Below are positions 53,574-62,012 of a stretch of 64,000 nt of DNA, in pieces (the stretch's first letter is position 1; each line of letters begins with the position of its first letter). Source of the stretch: Haloarcula marina (GTDB lineage: Archaea; Halobacteriota; Halobacteria; Halobacteriales; Haloarculaceae); the NCBI RefSeq assembly GCF_024218775.1, contig NZ_CP100404.1:930001-994000 (forward strand). Direction: 5' to 3'. Below the pieces are notes generated by a model. That model was not told the DNA's origin. It did not search any database and was given only the letters and a program-made list of their open reading frames with translations. Position numbers and translations under genes: made by a program.

Positions 53574-54362
53574 ATGCCTGTGTATCCGTCGGTCCGCGAC
53601 CACGGCGTCTCGCTGTGCGAACGGGCCGGATACGACGTGACGGTGCCCGAGGACCGGCGCAGACCACCGGCGCTGGCCGAACCGACCGACTCGGCGGTCG
53701 GCCTCGTCGACGCCGCGGACCCCCGTCCGGTCGCCATCGAACCGCTCACCGAGGCCGACGTGGGTCCGTCGGGAGTCGTTCCGCGATTCGCCGACGCGAT
53801 TCGAGCGGGTCGTGACTGCCTGTTCGTCGTTCCCTCGACGGAAGCGACCGGGACGACGCTCACGCAGGTCGTGGCGACGGTGTTGGGCGACCCCGCCTGC
53901 GTCGCCGTCGACGAACCCGAGGGGAGACACTTCTACAAGGGACCGGACCGCGTACCGCTGTCGGACGGGAGTTACGCCTGTGCCCGCGCGCCCGCCTCGG
54001 ACCTCCAGTGGCGCGAGGTACGTGTCGACGAGGGTCGGCCAAGACTGGAACTGAGCGTCGGGACCGAAGTCGTGGCCGTCTTCGAACACGTCGACGCCCT
54101 CGGCGACGCGGGTCGACACGCCTTCCAACACGCCTATCGGCGCGCCGACGACGGCCGGTTCGAGGTGACCGCGGGCGGCGACGTCGTCGAGCGCTTCCCC
54201 GGACCGACCGCGATGCGCCGCGGCGGCTACGCGCCCGTGCCGATGCCTATCGTCCCCGAACACCTGTGTTCCGCCGACGCCGACTGGTCGCGCTGGGCCG
54301 TCTGCCAACCCGACGGCGGCGCGGACGTTCTCACGGCCGCTGGCCTACAGGCGTGGGCCTGA
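53574..54362 (+). CDS. Haloarchaeal protein of unknown function
   Basis: A 262-residue soluble protein with no family I recognise. The middle (about 75-105) reads IRAGRDCLFVVPSTEATGTT, and FYKGPDRVPLSDGSYACAR occupies about 122-140. The chain is mixed alpha/beta with no membrane segment or signal. It follows the phosphopantothenate synthetase gene by 60 nt and might share that transcript. The function cannot be inferred. Confidence 0.75.
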   Translation: MPVYPSVRDHGVSLCERAGYDVTVPEDRRRPPALAEPTDSAVGLVDAADPRPVAIEPLTEADVGPSGVVPRFADAIRAGRDCLFVVPSTEATGTTLTQVVATVLGDPACVAVDEPEGRHFYKGPDRVPLSDGSYACARAPASDLQWREVRVDEGRPRLELSVGTEVVAVFEHVDALGDAGRHAFQHAYRRADDGRFEVTAGGDVVERFPGPTAMRRGGYAPVPMPIVPEHLCSADADWSRWAVCQPDGGADVLTAAGLQAWA

Positions 54363-54440
54363 CCGGTCAGAACGCCGCGCACTCTCCCCGTTTTCGTTCG
54401 TCTCGGCTCCCCGAGCGATGGCCTCGCTCACACCACAAGC

Positions 54441-54448
54441 CATATTTA
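54441..54448 (+). promoter_or_regulatory. TATA box and possible operator of thi4
   Basis: CATATTTA lies 26-33 nt before the ATG at 54474. An inverted repeat TACCAC (54447-54452) / GTGGTA (54469-54474) with 16 nt between overlaps the promoter and the start codon, where a repressor could act. Confidence 0.45.
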
Positions 54449-54473
54449 CCACTCGAAAATATCACTAGGTGGT

Positions 54474-55397
54474 ATGCAAGACTTCGACCAGTTTAGCGAC
54501 GTGGGCGAGGCGGAAGTGACACGGGCTATCGGGCAGGAGTGGTCCGACGAGTTCCTCGAATTCTCCGATACCGAGGTCATCATCGTCGGTGGCGGCCCCT
54601 CCGGCCTGATGGCCGCGAAGGAACTGTCAGAACGCGGCGTCGAGACGATGGTCGTCGAGAAGAACAACTACCTGGGTGGCGGGTTCTGGCTCGGCGGGTT
54701 CCTGATGAACAAGGTCACCGTCCGCGACCCCGCACAGGAGATTCTCGCGGACCTCGACGTAGACCACAAGCCCGCGGCGGACACCGAGGGCCTGTACCTC
54801 GCTAACGGCCCCGAGGCTTGTTCGGGCCTCATCAAGGCTGCCTGCGACGCGGGCGCGAAGATGCAGAACATGACGGAGTTCACCGACATCGTCATCCGCG
54901 AGAACCATCGCGTCGGCGGTATCGTGATGAACTGGACGCCGGTCCACGCCCTCCCGCGCGAGATTACGTGCGTCGACCCCATCGCCGTCGAGTCGGACCT
55001 CGTCATCGACGCGACGGGCCACGACGCGATGGCCGTGAAGAAACTCGACGAACGCGGCGTCTTGGACGGCCCCGGTATCGAGGAGGGGAACGAGGGCATG
55101 GACCAGACGGACGGCGACACCTACGGCGCACCCGGCCACGACTCGCCCGGCCACGACTCGATGTGGGTCGGCGAGAGCGAGGACGCCGTCGTCTCCGAGA
55201 CAGGTCTCGTCCACGACGGCCTCGTCGCCACCGGGATGGCGACGGCGACGACGCACGGCCTCCCGCGCATGGGACCGACGTTCGGCGCGATGCTCGTCTC
55301 CGGGAAGAAGGCCGCGCAGGTCGCACTGGACGAACTGGGCGTCGACGCGCCGAGCGTCGAACTGAGCAGTCGCGACCCCGCCCCCGCCGACGACTAA
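54474..55397 (+). CDS. thi4: Thiazole biosynthesis enzyme Thi4
   Basis: A 307-residue flavoenzyme-like protein that makes the ADP-thiazole moiety of thiamine from NAD and glycine. The FAD/NAD-binding loop is [10 protein letters not shown] (36-45), then [17 protein letters not shown] follows. Cys166 in EITCVDPI is the position of the sulphur-donating cysteine in yeast and Haloferax Thi4. It is therefore the cysteine type rather than the sulphide-using type, in which this residue is His. A His-rich insertion [13 protein letters not shown] precedes the C-terminal [13 protein letters not shown]. The ThiR-like regulator lies about 1.3 kb further on, on the opposite strand. Confidence 0.93.
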   Translation: MQDFDQFSDVGEAEVTRAIGQEWSDEFLEFSDTEVIIVGGGPSGLMAAKELSERGVETMVVEKNNYLGGGFWLGGFLMNKVTVRDPAQEILADLDVDHKPAADTEGLYLANGPEACSGLIKAACDAGAKMQNMTEFTDIVIRENHRVGGIVMNWTPVHALPREITCVDPIAVESDLVIDATGHDAMAVKKLDERGVLDGPGIEEGNEGMDQTDGDTYGAPGHDSPGHDSMWVGESEDAVVSETGLVHDGLVATGMATATTHGLPRMGPTFGAMLVSGKKAAQVALDELGVDAPSVELSSRDPAPADD

Positions 55398-55483
55398 CGA
55401 GGCCCGCGGGTCGCTCCGACCCCGGCCGACAGTGATTATATTGATTATTCATGTTTATCCACTACTACGCCGCTAGTACCAAC

Positions 55484-55492
55484 GAATATATA
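55484..55492 (+). promoter_or_regulatory. TATA-like element before the 55527 gene
   Basis: An AT-rich GAATATATA element lies about 35-43 nt before the ATG at 55527, which would give a short leader. Confidence 0.35.
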
Positions 55493-55526
55493 TCTTCAGC
55501 TGTTATTTGATAGTGATTGTCACACA

Positions 55527-56033
55527 ATGTCGAACGAAATGAAACGAACGGCCGACTCTATGTCTGAGACGTCGACTCTCACCATCGACCTCTGGACTCG
55601 ACGGCCGGTGTGCGGCCCGCGAACGACTGTCATCAATCGCTTGAGCAGTCTCCGGAGCGCGGCGGCCCTCGACGATTTCACGGTGACGACGTGGCCCGAC
55701 GAAATCGTCGTCTCCGAGCGCAACCAGCACAGCGAACTGCTGGCGACCATCGAACGCTTCGAGGCGTGGGCGGCCGACAACGGCGTGAGTCTCCGCCCGC
55801 CGTTCGAGACGCGGACGGCCGCCTCGCTGGTCGGTGCGAGCAAGGAAGTCCTGCGGACGCCGATGTTGCTCGCGAGCGTCCACGACGGCGACGACATCGT
55901 CGGCGTCTACCCGTGTACCGACGGCGAGCGAACGTGGACCATCAGCGAGTTCCTCGATACCCTCGAAGGCGACGAACCGGAACTGACGGCGGCGGACGAA
56001 CCGCCGTCGATGCTCGGACAGACGACTTCGTGA
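55527..56033 (+). CDS. Haloarchaeal protein of unknown function, possible regulator
   Basis: A 168-residue soluble protein; Met5 or Met12 are alternative starts. The segment about 18-60 (LTIDLWTRRPVCGPRTTVINRL) and the later RFEAWAADNGVSLRPPFETR recall a haloarchaeal family of small HTH-neighbour proteins. I cannot assign it. There is a Trp-containing strand DGERTWTISEFLDTL near 135-150. No membrane segment is present. It lies between thi4 and the ThiR operon but is not obviously linked to thiamine. Confidence 0.65.
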   Translation: MSNEMKRTADSMSETSTLTIDLWTRRPVCGPRTTVINRLSSLRSAAALDDFTVTTWPDEIVVSERNQHSELLATIERFEAWAADNGVSLRPPFETRTAASLVGASKEVLRTPMLLASVHDGDDIVGVYPCTDGERTWTISEFLDTLEGDEPELTAADEPPSMLGQTTS

Positions 56034-56073
56034 GCAGTCGGGGTCACCGTTCTCCCGCTTTCTCCCTCACTAC

Positions 56074-56724
56074 TCACGCCACTCGCCCAGCGACGAGGCC
56101 GAGGTAGCCGCCCGCGAACGTCTCGTAGCGCCTGTCCACCGTCCGCTCCGTAAGCCGTTCCCGTGCCGCCGCGACGCGTTGCTCGAACGCGCTGGCGTGT
56201 GACTGTCGAGACAGTCGTGCCCCCGGCGTCGACAGTCGAACGAAGCCCTCGAACGCGACGTTCAGCGGCGTCGCTAGCGCGTTGGGACTCCGCTGGAAGT
56301 TCAGCAGGGCGACCCGCCCGCCCGGACGCACGCAGTCACACCACGCGTCGACGGCCGCCGCCGGGTCGGGGAAGATGCCGGCGACGAACGTCGCGAGGAC
56401 GCCGTCGACGCCGTCGACGGGCGGTCGGGTCGCGTCGCCGAGCAGATAGTGAACCTCGTCGCCGGTCCGGTCGGGGTGTGTCTGTGCCAGCGCGACCATC
56501 TCGCGGGTCAGGTCGAGGCCGACGACCCGACCGCCGGAACCGACACGCTCGCGGAGGGCCGGGACGTTCGCGCCGGTCCCACACCCCATCTCGACCACCG
56601 TCTGGCCCGCCGAGAGATTGAGGGCATCGGCGGCCCTGTCGCGCCACGACTCGACGAACGGCACGCTCGCCAACTGGTCGTACAGGGCCGCCCACCGACC
56701 GTAGAAGTCGCGGGTCCCGGTCAC
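56074..56724 (-). CDS. SAM-dependent class I methyltransferase
   Basis: A 216-residue methyltransferase. Motif I VVEMGCGTGANVPALRER (residues 43-60) and the acidic VVGLDLTREMVALA are clear. The domain ends with VALLNFQRSP and a family-variable C-terminal cap. The start codon (GTG 56724) overlaps the upstream regulator stop by 4 nt, so it is the last gene of the dcd-ThiR-methyltransferase unit. The substrate is unknown. It is UbiE/Cyclopropane-synthase-like in size. Confidence 0.87.
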   Translation of the reverse strand: MTGTRDFYGRWAALYDQLASVPFVESWRDRAADALNLSAGQTVVEMGCGTGANVPALRERVGSGGRVVGLDLTREMVALAQTHPDRTGDEVHYLLGDATRPPVDGVDGVLATFVAGIFPDPAAAVDAWCDCVRPGGRVALLNFQRSPNALATPLNVAFEGFVRLSTPGARLSRQSHASAFEQRVAAARERLTERTVDRRYETFAGGYLGLVAGRVA

Positions 56725-57617
56725 AGCAACTCGCGGGTTCGCTCGGCGACGGCGACGGCGTCCGGGCCGAGCAGATAGACGACCGGTTCGACGCCCATCG
56801 CGCCGGTCTGATACAGTACGTCGGCGTCGGGAACCTCGGCGAGAGCGTCCGCGACGGCCGTCTCGATACCGGCCTCGGGGTCGAACTCGACGGTTGTGTG
56901 ACCCGCCGATTCGAGGGCCGAGACCACGTCCTCGTCGTACCGGACGTTCAGCGCCGCGAGGTGGTCGCTCCCCGCCGTTCGCGCGGCCAGTAACACCGTG
57001 GCGACGTGTTCGCTCACGCCGTACTCCGGGTCGCCCGGGATTGTCGCCCGTCCTTTCACGTCCAGAATCCGGCCGGGAACGGCCGCCACGTCTTCGACGC
57101 TGTCGCCGCTGGGGAGCACCTGCGCGAGGTTCGACCCGACGGCGGGGATGAGCGTCGCGAACCCGCTGGTGTTTTCGAGCACTTGCAGGCCGCGCCGGAC
57201 CGAGGACAGCGTCCGCTCGGCGGTCCGGAGCTTCGAGTCCGGGTCGTGGACGGCGAACTCCGAGCCGTGTTCGGCGAGTTCCGGGACGGCCTCCTCGTGG
57301 AGCGTCGCCAGCAGGCCGCCCTGTTCGAGTTCGCGGATGAGAATCTCCGTCTCGACGAGCGCTTGCACCGGGCTCATGTCGCCGTCGGCGAGGCCCTCGG
57401 CCAGTCGCTCGACGAGTTCGTTCAGTCCCCGATGGTCCAGTAGGACCGCGTTACGTTCCACGTCACCGTGGACGTACTTCGAGACGGCGCTCTGACTGAT
57501 GCCCAGTAGGTCCGCGACTTCCGACTGGGTGAGGCCGCGTTCGCGCAGGGCTTCGGCCAGCATCGAGCGGAACGTCGGGAGAAAGTCGTCGACGACGATT
57601 TCCTCGACGAAGCGCAT
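56721..57617 (-). CDS. ThiR-like regulator: HTH plus ThiN domain
   Basis: A 298-residue regulator. The N-terminal Xre-type HTH (about 12-60) reads LTQSEVADLLGISQSAVSKYVHG. After a helical linker, the C-terminal ~165 residues are a ThiN-like domain: GFATLIPAVGSNLAQVLP, VPGRILDVKG and VLYQTGAMGVEPVVYLLGPD. In archaea, HTH-ThiN fusions (ThiR) use the former thiamine-phosphate synthase domain to sense thiamine phosphates and repress thiamine genes. The nearby thi4 is an obvious candidate target. A start 8 codons upstream (57641) is also possible. Confidence 0.88.
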   Translation of the reverse strand: MRFVEEIVVDDFLPTFRSMLAEALRERGLTQSEVADLLGISQSAVSKYVHGDVERNAVLLDHRGLNELVERLAEGLADGDMSPVQALVETEILIRELEQGGLLATLHEEAVPELAEHGSEFAVHDPDSKLRTAERTLSSVRRGLQVLENTSGFATLIPAVGSNLAQVLPSGDSVEDVAAVPGRILDVKGRATIPGDPEYGVSEHVATVLLAARTAGSDHLAALNVRYDEDVVSALESAGHTTVEFDPEAGIETAVADALAEVPDADVLYQTGAMGVEPVVYLLGPDAVAVAERTRELL

Positions 57618-57620
57618 CCT

Positions 57621-57639
57621 ACTGGTCGCCTCCGAACTC
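57621..57639 (-). repeat. Copy of the dcd 3' end
   Basis: This 19-mer matches 57689-57707, the 3' end of dcd, at 18 positions (17 in a row). On the minus strand the original gives EFGGDQ and TGA, and the copy gives EFGGDQ and TAG, 68 bp further on. It overlaps the first codons of the ThiR-like gene in another frame. Confidence 0.6.
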
Positions 57640-57686
57640 ACTCGCTCGAACCCGAGACTCGGACACGCCGCCGCCGGCGTCGGTTC

Positions 57687-58274
57687 TCATTGGTCGCCTC
57701 CGAACTCCCTATCTCCCTGTATCTTGCTCGCTTGCGGCCCCGTCTGGCCTTGATACTTCGAGCCGCGGTCGGCCCCGTACGGCCGTTCGGCGGGCGTCTT
57801 CAGTTCGGTGAATGTGAGCTGTGAGATTCGCATCCCCGGTGTCAGGGCGACCGGAGCGGTCCCGAGATTGGAGAGTTCGAGCGTGATTTGCCCCTCGTAG
57901 CCGGGGTCACAGAGGCCCGCCGTCGCGTGGACGACGATGGCGAGGCGGCCCAGCGAGGACCGCCCCTCGACGTGGGCGATGAGGTCGTCGGGAATCTCGA
58001 CGCGTTCGTGGGTCGTCCCCAAGACGAAGTCGCCGGGGTGGAGGATGTACTCCCCGCCCTCGTCGACGGTCGTCTCCTCGACGTAGTCGGCCACTTCGTC
58101 CTCGCTGTTGGGATGGATACAGGGGATGTTGGCGTGCTGGAACTCCAGAAACTCCCGCCCGAGTCGGAGGTCGATGCTCGCTGGCTGAATCTGGATGTCC
58201 GGGTCGTCGAGGGGGTCGACGACGAGGTCGCCCTCGCGGAGGCGACGCTCGATGTCCGCATCGGAGAGTATCAT
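57687..58274 (-). CDS. dcd: dCTP deaminase
   Basis: A 195-residue trimeric enzyme that deaminates dCTP to dUTP for thymidylate synthesis. The conserved core is [19 protein letters not shown] (near 106-124) and [12 protein letters not shown], with PASIDLRLG at the N-terminus. The length and the C-terminal [13 protein letters not shown] are normal. The regulator gene starts 46-70 nt downstream on the same strand. Its last 19 bp are repeated just downstream. Confidence 0.95.
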   Translation of the reverse strand: MILSDADIERRLREGDLVVDPLDDPDIQIQPASIDLRLGREFLEFQHANIPCIHPNSEDEVADYVEETTVDEGGEYILHPGDFVLGTTHERVEIPDDLIAHVEGRSSLGRLAIVVHATAGLCDPGYEGQITLELSNLGTAPVALTPGMRISQLTFTELKTPAERPYGADRGSKYQGQTGPQASKIQGDREFGGDQ

Positions 58275-58367
58275 TACCCGACGTACCGGGGCGGGATACC
58301 TAAAGCGTCCCGCCTCGTCGCTCGGTCCGTCTCGCGGTTCAATCCCGCTTTAACCATCCGCCGGGGC

Positions 58368-58376
58368 CTTTTGATA
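58368..58376 (+). promoter_or_regulatory. TATA box upstream of the second BGTF protein
   Basis: CTTTTGATA lies 22-30 nt before an ATG at 58398 and about 100 nt before the annotated gene start at 58475. A short frame therefore occupies the leaderless position. Confidence 0.4.
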
Positions 58377-58397
58377 CCTGCGTGAAACGACACGTGC

Positions 58398-58478
58398 ATG
58401 GTTCGTAGCCGCCCACCCCTCCACCACGTATCGCAACGTCCGACTGGCAGACTGCCCGTTCGGGAGGTGCGTCGATGA
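58398..58478 (+). CDS. Possible 26-residue uORF coupled to the surface protein gene
   Basis: ATG 58398 opens a 26-codon frame (MVRSRPPLHHVSQRPTGR and so on). Its TGA overlaps the ATG at 58475 by 4 nt (ATGA), the coupling seen between true genes in this window. The TATA box at 58368 is spaced for this ATG. The peptide is basic and without known homology, so it may serve only as a translational leader. Confidence 0.3.
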   Translation: MVRSRPPLHHVSQRPTGRLPVREVRR

Positions 58479-59233
58479 ACGTCAGCAGAACCGCGGCCGT
58501 CGGGGCCTCCATCGCCGTGGCGCTGGTCGCCGTCGGTGCGGCGTTTGCCCTCCCGGCGCTGTCCGGACAACCCAGCGGGCCCGCCGACGCGACGACGGCG
58601 GACCGCCCGGACGAGGTGAACGAAACGGTCCTCCATCCCGTGAACGACTCGCTCCGCCTCGAAACGCGGGCGAACGCGACAGTCGAAGGGACGACGAACC
58701 TCTCGGCCGGGAGTACGGTGACCGTTCGAATCGCGTCCGAGAACACGTCGACTGCCTTCCTCGTCCAGCGGCAGACCACGGTCGGCGAAGACGGGACGTT
58801 CGCCGCGACGGCGGACCTCTCGCACGTCACGGCGAACGGGACTGCGACCGTCAGCGTCCGCCACGACGGCGCGGAACTGACCAACCGGACGGCGCGTGTC
58901 GTCGCGGTGCCGGGCGCTTCGGACTCGGCGTCGACGCCGACGGCCGGGTCGCACCTCGCGTACGACGGTCAGCGCCTCACCGTCGCACAGGCGACCGGAC
59001 AGGAGATTCGCGGGACGACCGACCGCGACCCGGGAACGACCCTCACCGTCCGCGCACGGAGCACCGGGTCGTCGACGCCGTTCCTCCGACAGCGGCAGGC
59101 GACGGTCGGGGAAGACGGAACGTTCGTCGTGACGATGGACTTCGAGTCGGTTCCGTCGGGCACGCGGTTCACCGTCAGCGTCCACCACGACGGCGAGACG
59201 CTGACCGAGGCCGACGGGGTGGTCGCTAACTGA
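58475..59233 (+). CDS. BGTF-type surface domain protein with two tandem repeats
   Basis: A 252-residue exported protein. A signal-like helix (about 7-29) is followed by two BGTF repeats (about 45-145 and 155-250), each with STxxVxIRxxSxxxxxFLxQRQxTVGEDGTF-like cores. The pairs STAFLVQRQTTVGEDGTF and STPFLRQRQATVGEDGTF show the duplication. Unlike the relative at 25473, no C-terminal anchor follows, so it may be retained by its N-terminal helix or secreted. It is convergent with the Yip1-like gene, overlapping it by 8 nt. Confidence 0.82.
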   Translation: MNVSRTAAVGASIAVALVAVGAAFALPALSGQPSGPADATTADRPDEVNETVLHPVNDSLRLETRANATVEGTTNLSAGSTVTVRIASENTSTAFLVQRQTTVGEDGTFAATADLSHVTANGTATVSVRHDGAELTNRTARVVAVPGASDSASTPTAGSHLAYDGQRLTVAQATGQEIRGTTDRDPGTTLTVRARSTGSSTPFLRQRQATVGEDGTFVVTMDFESVPSGTRFTVSVHHDGETLTEADGVVAN

Positions 59234-59858
59234 GAAGCACCAGCGCCGTCGCCACGAGGACGCCGACGACGACGGCCGCCCGCCGACTGATACCGTGGGC
59301 GACCCGGAGTCCGGCGGCCCAGACGACGGCCTGCCACACTGCGCCGCCGATTTGGAGCAGGAGAAACGTCAGGCCGGTTAGCCCGCGCTGTAACGACCGC
59401 GCGTCGGCCAGCGGCGTCCCCGAAGACGCCGGGAACTCTGTGGCGTTGGTGAACGCGACGAGGGCGAGGCCGGCCAGCGCCGCGACGGCGACCAGCGGCA
59501 CCATCCCCCACGCGGTCACTTCAAGCGTCGCGCCGAACCGCCCGTCTCCTCGGCCAAGCCACGCGCCGACGTGGAGCACGACGGCGAGGGCCACCCAGAG
59601 CGTGAGGAAGGCGAGGACGAGCAAGGGGAGCGCTCCGACGACGCCGCCCCAGACGGCCGTGCCGACTTCGGCGTCGAACAGCGTGCTGAACGCCCATAGC
59701 GAGAGCGCTATCACCGCCGTCGTGACGAGCGCGAGGACCAGAGCAAGTGCGCCCCCGCGGACGCCGCTGAGTCGGTCCGCCCGCCCTTCGAAGAACTCCC
59801 GTGGGTGGAACAGAAACGTCCGGACTGTGGCGCGCATCTCCCGGGAGTCCACACCCAT
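59226..59858 (-). CDS. Yip1-family membrane protein
   Basis: A 210-residue protein with five hydrophobic helices (about 29-52, 63-90, 106-133, 150-177 and 184-205) and an N-terminal [15 protein letters not shown], which is the usual opening of archaeal Yip1 proteins. Its role in the archaeal membrane is unknown. The start at 59858 ([15 protein letters not shown]) removes a nine-residue extension. The 3' end overlaps the convergent BGTF gene by 8 nt. Confidence 0.85.
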   Translation of the reverse strand: MGVDSREMRATVRTFLFHPREFFEGRADRLSGVRGGALALVLALVTTAVIALSLWAFSTLFDAEVGTAVWGGVVGALPLLVLAFLTLWVALAVVLHVGAWLGRGDGRFGATLEVTAWGMVPLVAVAALAGLALVAFTNATEFPASSGTPLADARSLQRGLTGLTFLLLQIGGAVWQAVVWAAGLRVAHGISRRAAVVVGVLVATALVLLS

Positions 59859-59936
59859 CGCGTAAGTGCCCTGTGGTACGTGCAACCGTGCGGGTGCTCC
59901 GACGGGGGTTTATGTACGGGTCGCCATGTCGGGTGT

Positions 59937-60275
59937 ATGAAGCAGGCCATCGTCGCGCGGGCCGACATCGGGATGGGCGAGGGCAAACTCGCCGCGCAGG
60001 TCGCCCACGCCTCCCTGTCGGCCTACGAGGACACCGGTCGGAAGGCCCGCAAAGCCTGGAAAGGCGAGGGGCAGAAGAAGGTGGTCCTCAAGGCGACGGG
60101 CGAGTCCGAACTGTTCGAACTCGCCGACGTCGCCGAGCGCGAAGGCCTGCCGCATGCTATCGTCAGGGACGCCGGACACACTCAGTTAGACCCCGGCACG
60201 GTCACCGCACTCGCGGTCGGCCCGGCCGAGGACGAACTGGTGGACCGCGTCACGGGCGACCTCTCGCTGTACTGA
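59937..60275 (+). CDS. pth2: Peptidyl-tRNA hydrolase (Pth2)
   Basis: A 112-residue archaeal/eukaryotic-type Pth2 that releases peptides from peptidyl-tRNA. It shows the diagnostic [15 protein letters not shown] (residues 13-27), [11 protein letters not shown] and [17 protein letters not shown]. The length is standard. The start at 59937 ([12 protein letters not shown]) is chosen over an upstream frame that overlaps the Yip1 gene. TruD, often near pth2, follows 3.3 kb downstream. Confidence 0.95.
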   Translation: MKQAIVARADIGMGEGKLAAQVAHASLSAYEDTGRKARKAWKGEGQKKVVLKATGESELFELADVAEREGLPHAIVRDAGHTQLDPGTVTALAVGPAEDELVDRVTGDLSLY

Positions 60276-60300
60276 GGGCAGCGGACGACATCGCCGATGT

Positions 60301-60310
60301 CGTTATATAA
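60301..60310 (+). promoter_or_regulatory. TATA box of psmA-psmB
   Basis: CGTTATATAA lies 43-52 nt before the ATG at 60353, so a leader of about 20 nt is expected. Confidence 0.5.
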
Positions 60311-60352
60311 TAGTGGCCCTAACCTCAGGTGAACAAACACAGAGTACACACA

Positions 60353-61087
60353 ATGCAAGGAAACGAACAGCAGGCGTACGACCGCGGGATCACTATCTTC
60401 TCCCCGGACGGCCGCCTCTATCAGGTCGAGTACGCTCGTGAGGCAGTCAAGCGCGGAACGCCGAGCGTCGGCGTCCGAACCGCGGACGGCGTCGTACTGG
60501 CGGCCGACCGCCACGCTCGCTCGCCGCTCATCGAGCGCGACAGCATCGAGAAGATTCACGAAATCGACGACCACGTCGGCGTCGCCAGCGCCGGGCACGT
60601 CGCCGACGCTCGGCAACTCATCGACGTGGCGCGCCGACAGGCGCAGGTCAACCGCCTCCGCTACGACGAACCGGCCGCCGTCGAGGCGCTGACCAAGGAA
60701 GTCACCGACTACATCCAGCAGTACACCCAGACCGGCGGCGCGCGTCCGTTCGGCGTGGCCCTGCTGGTCGGCGGTATCGAGGACGGCGAACCGCGCCTGT
60801 TCGAGACGGACCCCTCGGGGACGCCCTACGAGTGGCAGGCCGTCGCCATCGGTGGCTCCCGGGACGACATCCAGTCGTTCCTCGAAGACGAGTACTCACA
60901 GGAGATGGACTTGGAGGGCGGCGTCGAACTCGCGCTTCGCGCCCTCGCCGACGTGGCCGACGACGGCCTCGACGCGACGGGTGTCGACATCGCCACCGTC
61001 GACGTGGAAACCGAGCAGTTCCACTCCCTCACGGAGAGCGAAATCGAAGACCGCCTCGCCGAGTTCGAACTCGGAGGTGACGAATAA
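60353..61087 (+). CDS. psmA: Proteasome alpha subunit
   Basis: A 244-residue 20S proteasome alpha subunit that forms the outer gate rings. Diagnostic regions are YDRGITIFSPDGRLYQVEYA (residues 8-27, the gate and alpha signature), GVVLAADRH and an alpha-type lack of a nucleophile. The start at 60353 (MQGNEQQAYD) is preferred to a GTG or longer form because it matches family length. The psmB gene begins with a 1-nt overlap (TAATG), so the two subunits are co-transcribed. Confidence 0.95.
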   Translation: MQGNEQQAYDRGITIFSPDGRLYQVEYAREAVKRGTPSVGVRTADGVVLAADRHARSPLIERDSIEKIHEIDDHVGVASAGHVADARQLIDVARRQAQVNRLRYDEPAAVEALTKEVTDYIQQYTQTGGARPFGVALLVGGIEDGEPRLFETDPSGTPYEWQAVAIGGSRDDIQSFLEDEYSQEMDLEGGVELALRALADVADDGLDATGVDIATVDVETEQFHSLTESEIEDRLAEFELGGDE

Positions 61088-61779
61088 TGTACGACCCAGA
61101 TAACCGACTGACCGACGCCTACGAACCCGAAGTGGGAACGCTCCCGAACGACGACGGCGGCCGCGACGAGGAGACGGTCACCAAGACGGGAACCACGACG
61201 GTCGGCCTCTCGACGGACGACGGCGTCATCATCGCGACGGACCGCCGCGCCTCCCTCGGCGGTCGCTTCGTCTCGAACAAGAACGTCCAGAAGGTCGAGC
61301 AGATTCACCCGACGGCGGCCATGACGCTGGTCGGTAGCGTCGGCGGCGCGCAGTCGTTCATCCGCTCGCTGCGCTCCGAGGCGAACCTCTACGAGGTCCG
61401 CCGCTCGGAACCGCTGTCGATTCACGCGCTGTCGACGCTCGCGGGCAACTTCGCTCGCGGCGGCCCCTTCTTCGCCATCAACCCCATCATCGGCGGGGTC
61501 GACGAGGAAGGCAGCCACGTCTACAGCGTCGACCCGGCGGGCGGCGTCCTGCAGGACGACTACACCGTCACCGGGTCCGGCACGATGGTCGCGACGGGGA
61601 CCATCGAGGGCGAGTACGACCCCGAGATGAGCCTCGAAGAGGCCCGCGCGCTCTCCATCCGCGCCGTGCAGGCCGCGGCCGAGCGCGACACTGGCTCCGG
61701 CAACGGCATCGTCATCGCGGAAATCACGAGCGACGGCGTCGAGATAGACCGCTTCGACGACTACGAGTCGGCGGCCTAA
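61087..61779 (+). CDS. psmB: Proteasome beta subunit
   Basis: A 230-residue catalytic subunit. A 35-residue propeptide ends VTKTG, and Thr36 (TTTVGLST) becomes the N-terminal nucleophile after self-cleavage. Lys (near residue 69, NVQKVEQI) and Asp (DRRAS) of the active site are present. RGGPFFAINPIIGGVDEEG and GSGTMVATGTIE are typical. It immediately follows psmA, so alpha and beta are made from one message. Confidence 0.95.
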   Translation: MYDPDNRLTDAYEPEVGTLPNDDGGRDEETVTKTGTTTVGLSTDDGVIIATDRRASLGGRFVSNKNVQKVEQIHPTAAMTLVGSVGGAQSFIRSLRSEANLYEVRRSEPLSIHALSTLAGNFARGGPFFAINPIIGGVDEEGSHVYSVDPAGGVLQDDYTVTGSGTMVATGTIEGEYDPEMSLEEARALSIRAVQAAAERDTGSGNGIVIAEITSDGVEIDRFDDYESAA

Positions 61780-61802
61780 CTGACGCGACAGGCCGAATCT
61801 CG

Positions 61803-61818
61803 ATTTTCGTTTTCTTTC
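61803..61818 (+). terminator. U-rich terminator after psmB
   Basis: ATTTTCGTTTTCTTTC, about 25 nt beyond the psmB stop, gives a U-rich RNA tail of the kind at which archaeal RNA polymerase terminates. Confidence 0.4.
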
Positions 61819-61847
61819 GAACCAGCGAGCGACGGCGACGGCGCGAC

Positions 61848-62012
61848 TCAGCGAGGGACCTCGACCCACCCGCTAATCCACGCCTCGTCGGCGTCGGGGC
61901 GGTAGGCGACGAGTTGCCCGCTGAACTCCGTAATCTCGACGTCGCTCTCTCGCCAGCGCGCGACGCAGTCGCCCATATCGTCCCGTCTGGACTCGATTTC
62001 GTGGTCGGTCAC
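61848..62012 (-). CDS. DUF7331-like microprotein
   Basis: A 54-residue protein from a GTG start at 62012 (MTDHEIESRRDDMGDC) to TGA at 61848. The pattern SDVEITEFSGQLVAYRPDAD is that of the small haloarchaeal DUF7331 family. Acidic composition and haloarchaeal codon usage support it as real although it is short. It lies convergent with psmB, between it and the MFS gene. The function is unknown. Confidence 0.6.
   Translation of the reverse strand: MTDHEIESRRDDMGDCVARWRESDVEITEFSGQLVAYRPDADEAWISGWVEVPR

Noticed and set aside
54363-54473. Possible TPP riboswitch before thi4
   Set aside because: I find no conserved THI-element core in these 110 nt. The TATA box leaves little or no leader.
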